From Pontibacter sp. FD36 (GTDB taxonomy: Bacteria; Bacteroidota; Bacteroidia; Cytophagales; Hymenobacteraceae), in the NCBI RefSeq assembly GCF_015686655.1, contig NZ_JADPMP010000003.1, forward strand, positions 248,001 through 312,000: 64,000 nucleotides of DNA. The letters run 5' to 3'. Shown here piece by piece: positions 62,234 to 64,000 of this stretch (positions within the stretch are counted from its first letter, which is position 1; the number at the start of each line of letters is the position of its first letter). The translations under genes were made by a program, and so were the position numbers. The notes below the pieces were generated by a model that saw only the letters and a list, made by a program, of their open reading frames with translations, had not been told where the DNA came from and did no database searches.

Positions 62234-63901
62234 CTAACTCTTCTTGAGCAAGTGACTCAGGTCACCGGTCCGGAACCAGCGATAGCCGTAGGCGTCTAAG
62301 GTGATATAGTGCCTGCCTTTGTCGTCGGTCTCACTTTCATAATTTACCATCAGGTCGACCAGCTTTTGCTCTTTTTCTTTTTGGCCGTTTTGCTTTTGCT
62401 TTAAGTCTAAAATTACCTCGTGCGCTTTCTCATCGAAGTTGTGCAGGATAATCAGGGAGCTGCCTTGCCAACTGTAATGCATGCAGAGTACCTTCGGTTT
62501 GTTCGTTTTCAGGATTTGCCAATCGCCAAAGCCAATCTCGGTACACTCCTGCCTTAAGCGGATCAGGGCTGTCATCCAGTTTAGAAGTGAATTAGGTTCA
62601 CGGCGCTGGTTTTCTACATTCACATGGTGATAAGAGTAAGGGCCTTTGTCGATGACAGGATGCACCAGTTTGTCGGCTTCGGAAAAACCCGCCTGGTGGT
62701 CATCGGTCCATTGCATTGGTGTGCGCACGGCGTCCCGTTCATTGAGGCTCAGGTCATCCCCCATACCTATCTCATCGCCATAGCGGATAACGGGAGTGCC
62801 CGGTAAAGAGAACATCAGGCTATAGGCTAACTCACTTTGTTGGCGATTTCCCAGCATGGTAGAAAGACGACGGCGGATGCCCCGATCATAAAGCTGCATG
62901 TCTTTATCCGGGGCGAAGCGGGCAAAAACCTTTTCACGCTGTTCATCAGTTAGGCGACCCAGGTCCAGTTCGTCGTGGTTGCGCAGGAAGTGAGCCCACT
63001 GCACCGTAGGCATGTGGGTGCGTGTTTCTTCCAGGGCCTCTACCAGAGGCTCTATTTCACCGGTTGCTAAGGCGTAAAACAGATGCTGGTTAACATAAAA
63101 GTTGAACATCATCTGAATGCCATCCCCTTTATCACCAAAGTATTTTTTAGTTTCTTCGGGGAGTACGTTAGCTTCGCCCAGCAGAATTGCATCACCACGC
63201 CGCCACTGCAGAAAGCGTCGCATGTCGCGCAGGTAATCAAAGTTCAGTTCATGGTTATCAGAACCCGGTACCGGCGACTCGATCATAAAAGGCACAGCAT
63301 CAACCCTGAAGCCGCAAACTCCTAATTGCAGCCAAAAGCCCATGATGCGCTGAATCTCTTCACGTACCTTGGGGTTGTCCATGTTAAGATCGGGCTGAAA
63401 CTCGTAGAAGCGGTGGAAATACCAGGACTTCGCTTTCTTGTCGTAGGTCCAGGTAGATTCTTGCACCCCCGGGAACACCATGCCCTCATCCCAGTCAGAA
63501 GGTTTCTTCTTAGACCATACATACCAGTCGCGGTGCTCGGCATCTTCGCTGCTGCGCGCATCCTGAAACCAGGGGTGCTGGTCAGAGGTATGGTTCACCA
63601 CCAGATCGATGATGACCTTGATGCCGCGCTTGTTAGCCTGGTGCATGAACTCTACAAAGTCGCCGCTGGAGCCGTGCCGTTGATCGACACCGTAGTAATC
63701 ATACACATCGTAACCGTTGTCTTTGTTGGGGGTAGGTTGGAATGGGGCTAGCCAAACGCAGTCGATGCCCATGGCGTTGAGGTAATCGAGACGGCGGGCC
63801 AGACCTGCAAAGTCACCCACGCCATCGCCGTTCAGGTCCATGAATGTTTCGAGATCGAGGCTGTAGATGATGGCGTTTTTGTACCAGAGCTCTTCAAGCA
63901 T
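62234..63901 (-). CDS. Trehalose-synthase-like GH13 alpha-glucosidase/transglucosidase
   Basis: A 555-residue glycoside hydrolase family 13 enzyme, length and layout close to trehalose synthase (TreS), which interconverts maltose and trehalose. WYKNAIIYSLDLETFMDLNGDGVGDFAGL near 6-34 is the start. The catalytic nucleophile is Asp201 in CGFRVDAVPF, the acid/base is Glu243 in LLGEANV, and the transition-state aspartate is in FLRNHDELDL near 314. The C-terminal beta domain (SSLIILHNFDEKAHEVIL) is normal. Other GH13 activities such as alpha-glucosidase cannot be ruled out, so no symbol is given. The upstream region up to the window end shows nothing. Confidence 0.88.
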   Translation of the reverse strand: MLEELWYKNAIIYSLDLETFMDLNGDGVGDFAGLARRLDYLNAMGIDCVWLAPFQPTPNKDNGYDVYDYYGVDQRHGSSGDFVEFMHQANKRGIKVIIDLVVNHTSDQHPWFQDARSSEDAEHRDWYVWSKKKPSDWDEGMVFPGVQESTWTYDKKAKSWYFHRFYEFQPDLNMDNPKVREEIQRIMGFWLQLGVCGFRVDAVPFMIESPVPGSDNHELNFDYLRDMRRFLQWRRGDAILLGEANVLPEETKKYFGDKGDGIQMMFNFYVNQHLFYALATGEIEPLVEALEETRTHMPTVQWAHFLRNHDELDLGRLTDEQREKVFARFAPDKDMQLYDRGIRRRLSTMLGNRQQSELAYSLMFSLPGTPVIRYGDEIGMGDDLSLNERDAVRTPMQWTDDHQAGFSEADKLVHPVIDKGPYSYHHVNVENQRREPNSLLNWMTALIRLRQECTEIGFGDWQILKTNKPKVLCMHYSWQGSSLIILHNFDEKAHEVILDLKQKQNGQKEKEQKLVDLMVNYESETDDKGRHYITLDAYGYRWFRTGDLSHLLKKS

Positions 63902-64000
63902 AGTGAATCGGTTTTGGTTGGTTAAAACTTGATTCGTCTATACGGGAGTTTGGCGTTGAAAGTCGGGAGGGGAGGTATAAGTTTAGTTGAGCTTTTCGTT

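Overview
The window looks like chromosomal DNA of a Bacteroidota member of the Cytophagales, most like Pontibacter or a relative in the Hymenobacteraceae. The evidence is: promoters of the Bacteroidota type (a TTG/TTTG box and a TAnnTTTG box about 19-20 bases apart), almost no Shine-Dalgarno sequences, a protein with a type IX secretion C-terminal sorting domain, a transketolase split into two genes, S-box control of methionine genes, and strong protein similarity (from memory) to Cytophagales families. Almost everything is housekeeping or metabolic DNA. I see no tRNA, rRNA, CRISPR array, prophage or insertion sequence.

Layout. 0-10 kb: end of miaA, pfkA, a TerB-like gene, an SLC13-type transporter, an SDR plus class III aminotransferase pair, a metallo-beta-lactamase-fold protein, small unknown genes and a PepE-like peptidase. 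10-20 kb: an ECF sigma factor module, split transketolase, a peroxiredoxin, an M23 peptidase with an FAH-family enzyme, a lipoprotein M48 protease, a DnaQ-like exonuclease and mpl. 20-32 kb: dnaB, a nitroreductase, a PAS protein with a CZB-like partner, a phosphohexomutase, hppD, an S41 peptidase and a sulfurtransferase. 32-41.5 kb: trpS, an NlpE-like protein, two transporters (one of the queuosine-precursor YhhQ family), a pair of secreted paralogues, rnz/STAS/purC and a broken YbjT-like gene. 41.5-50 kb: sulfur and aspartate-family amino acid genes, namely a SAM-riboswitch-controlled operon metY-like/metX/homoserine dehydrogenase on the plus strand, and lysC-lysA on the minus strand. 49.5-55.4 kb: a motif-poor, more AT-rich block with a lone ketoacyl synthase and a large T9SS adhesin interrupted by a stop codon. 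55.4-60 kb: biotin genes bioB, bioF, bioD, bioA. 60-64 kb: a membrane protein, a DEAD-box RNA helicase and a trehalose-synthase-like GH13 enzyme.

The most interesting locus is the leader of the sulfur operon (41669-42126). A strong promoter is followed by a complete SAM-I riboswitch. Five bases after the riboswitch closing helix comes a 44-codon reading frame that ends Met-Cys-Cys-Cys-Cys-Cys-stop, with mutually exclusive hairpins and a run of nine T behind it. This looks like a riboswitch and a cysteine-codon attenuator arranged in series.

A second window-wide signal is the short sequence AGGTATAG and its complement, which I count by hand about 50 times where roughly two are expected by chance, in genes and between genes and on both strands. 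Two genes are split by single in-frame stop codons (40401-40403 and 53403-53405) with homology continuing in the same frame on the other side.
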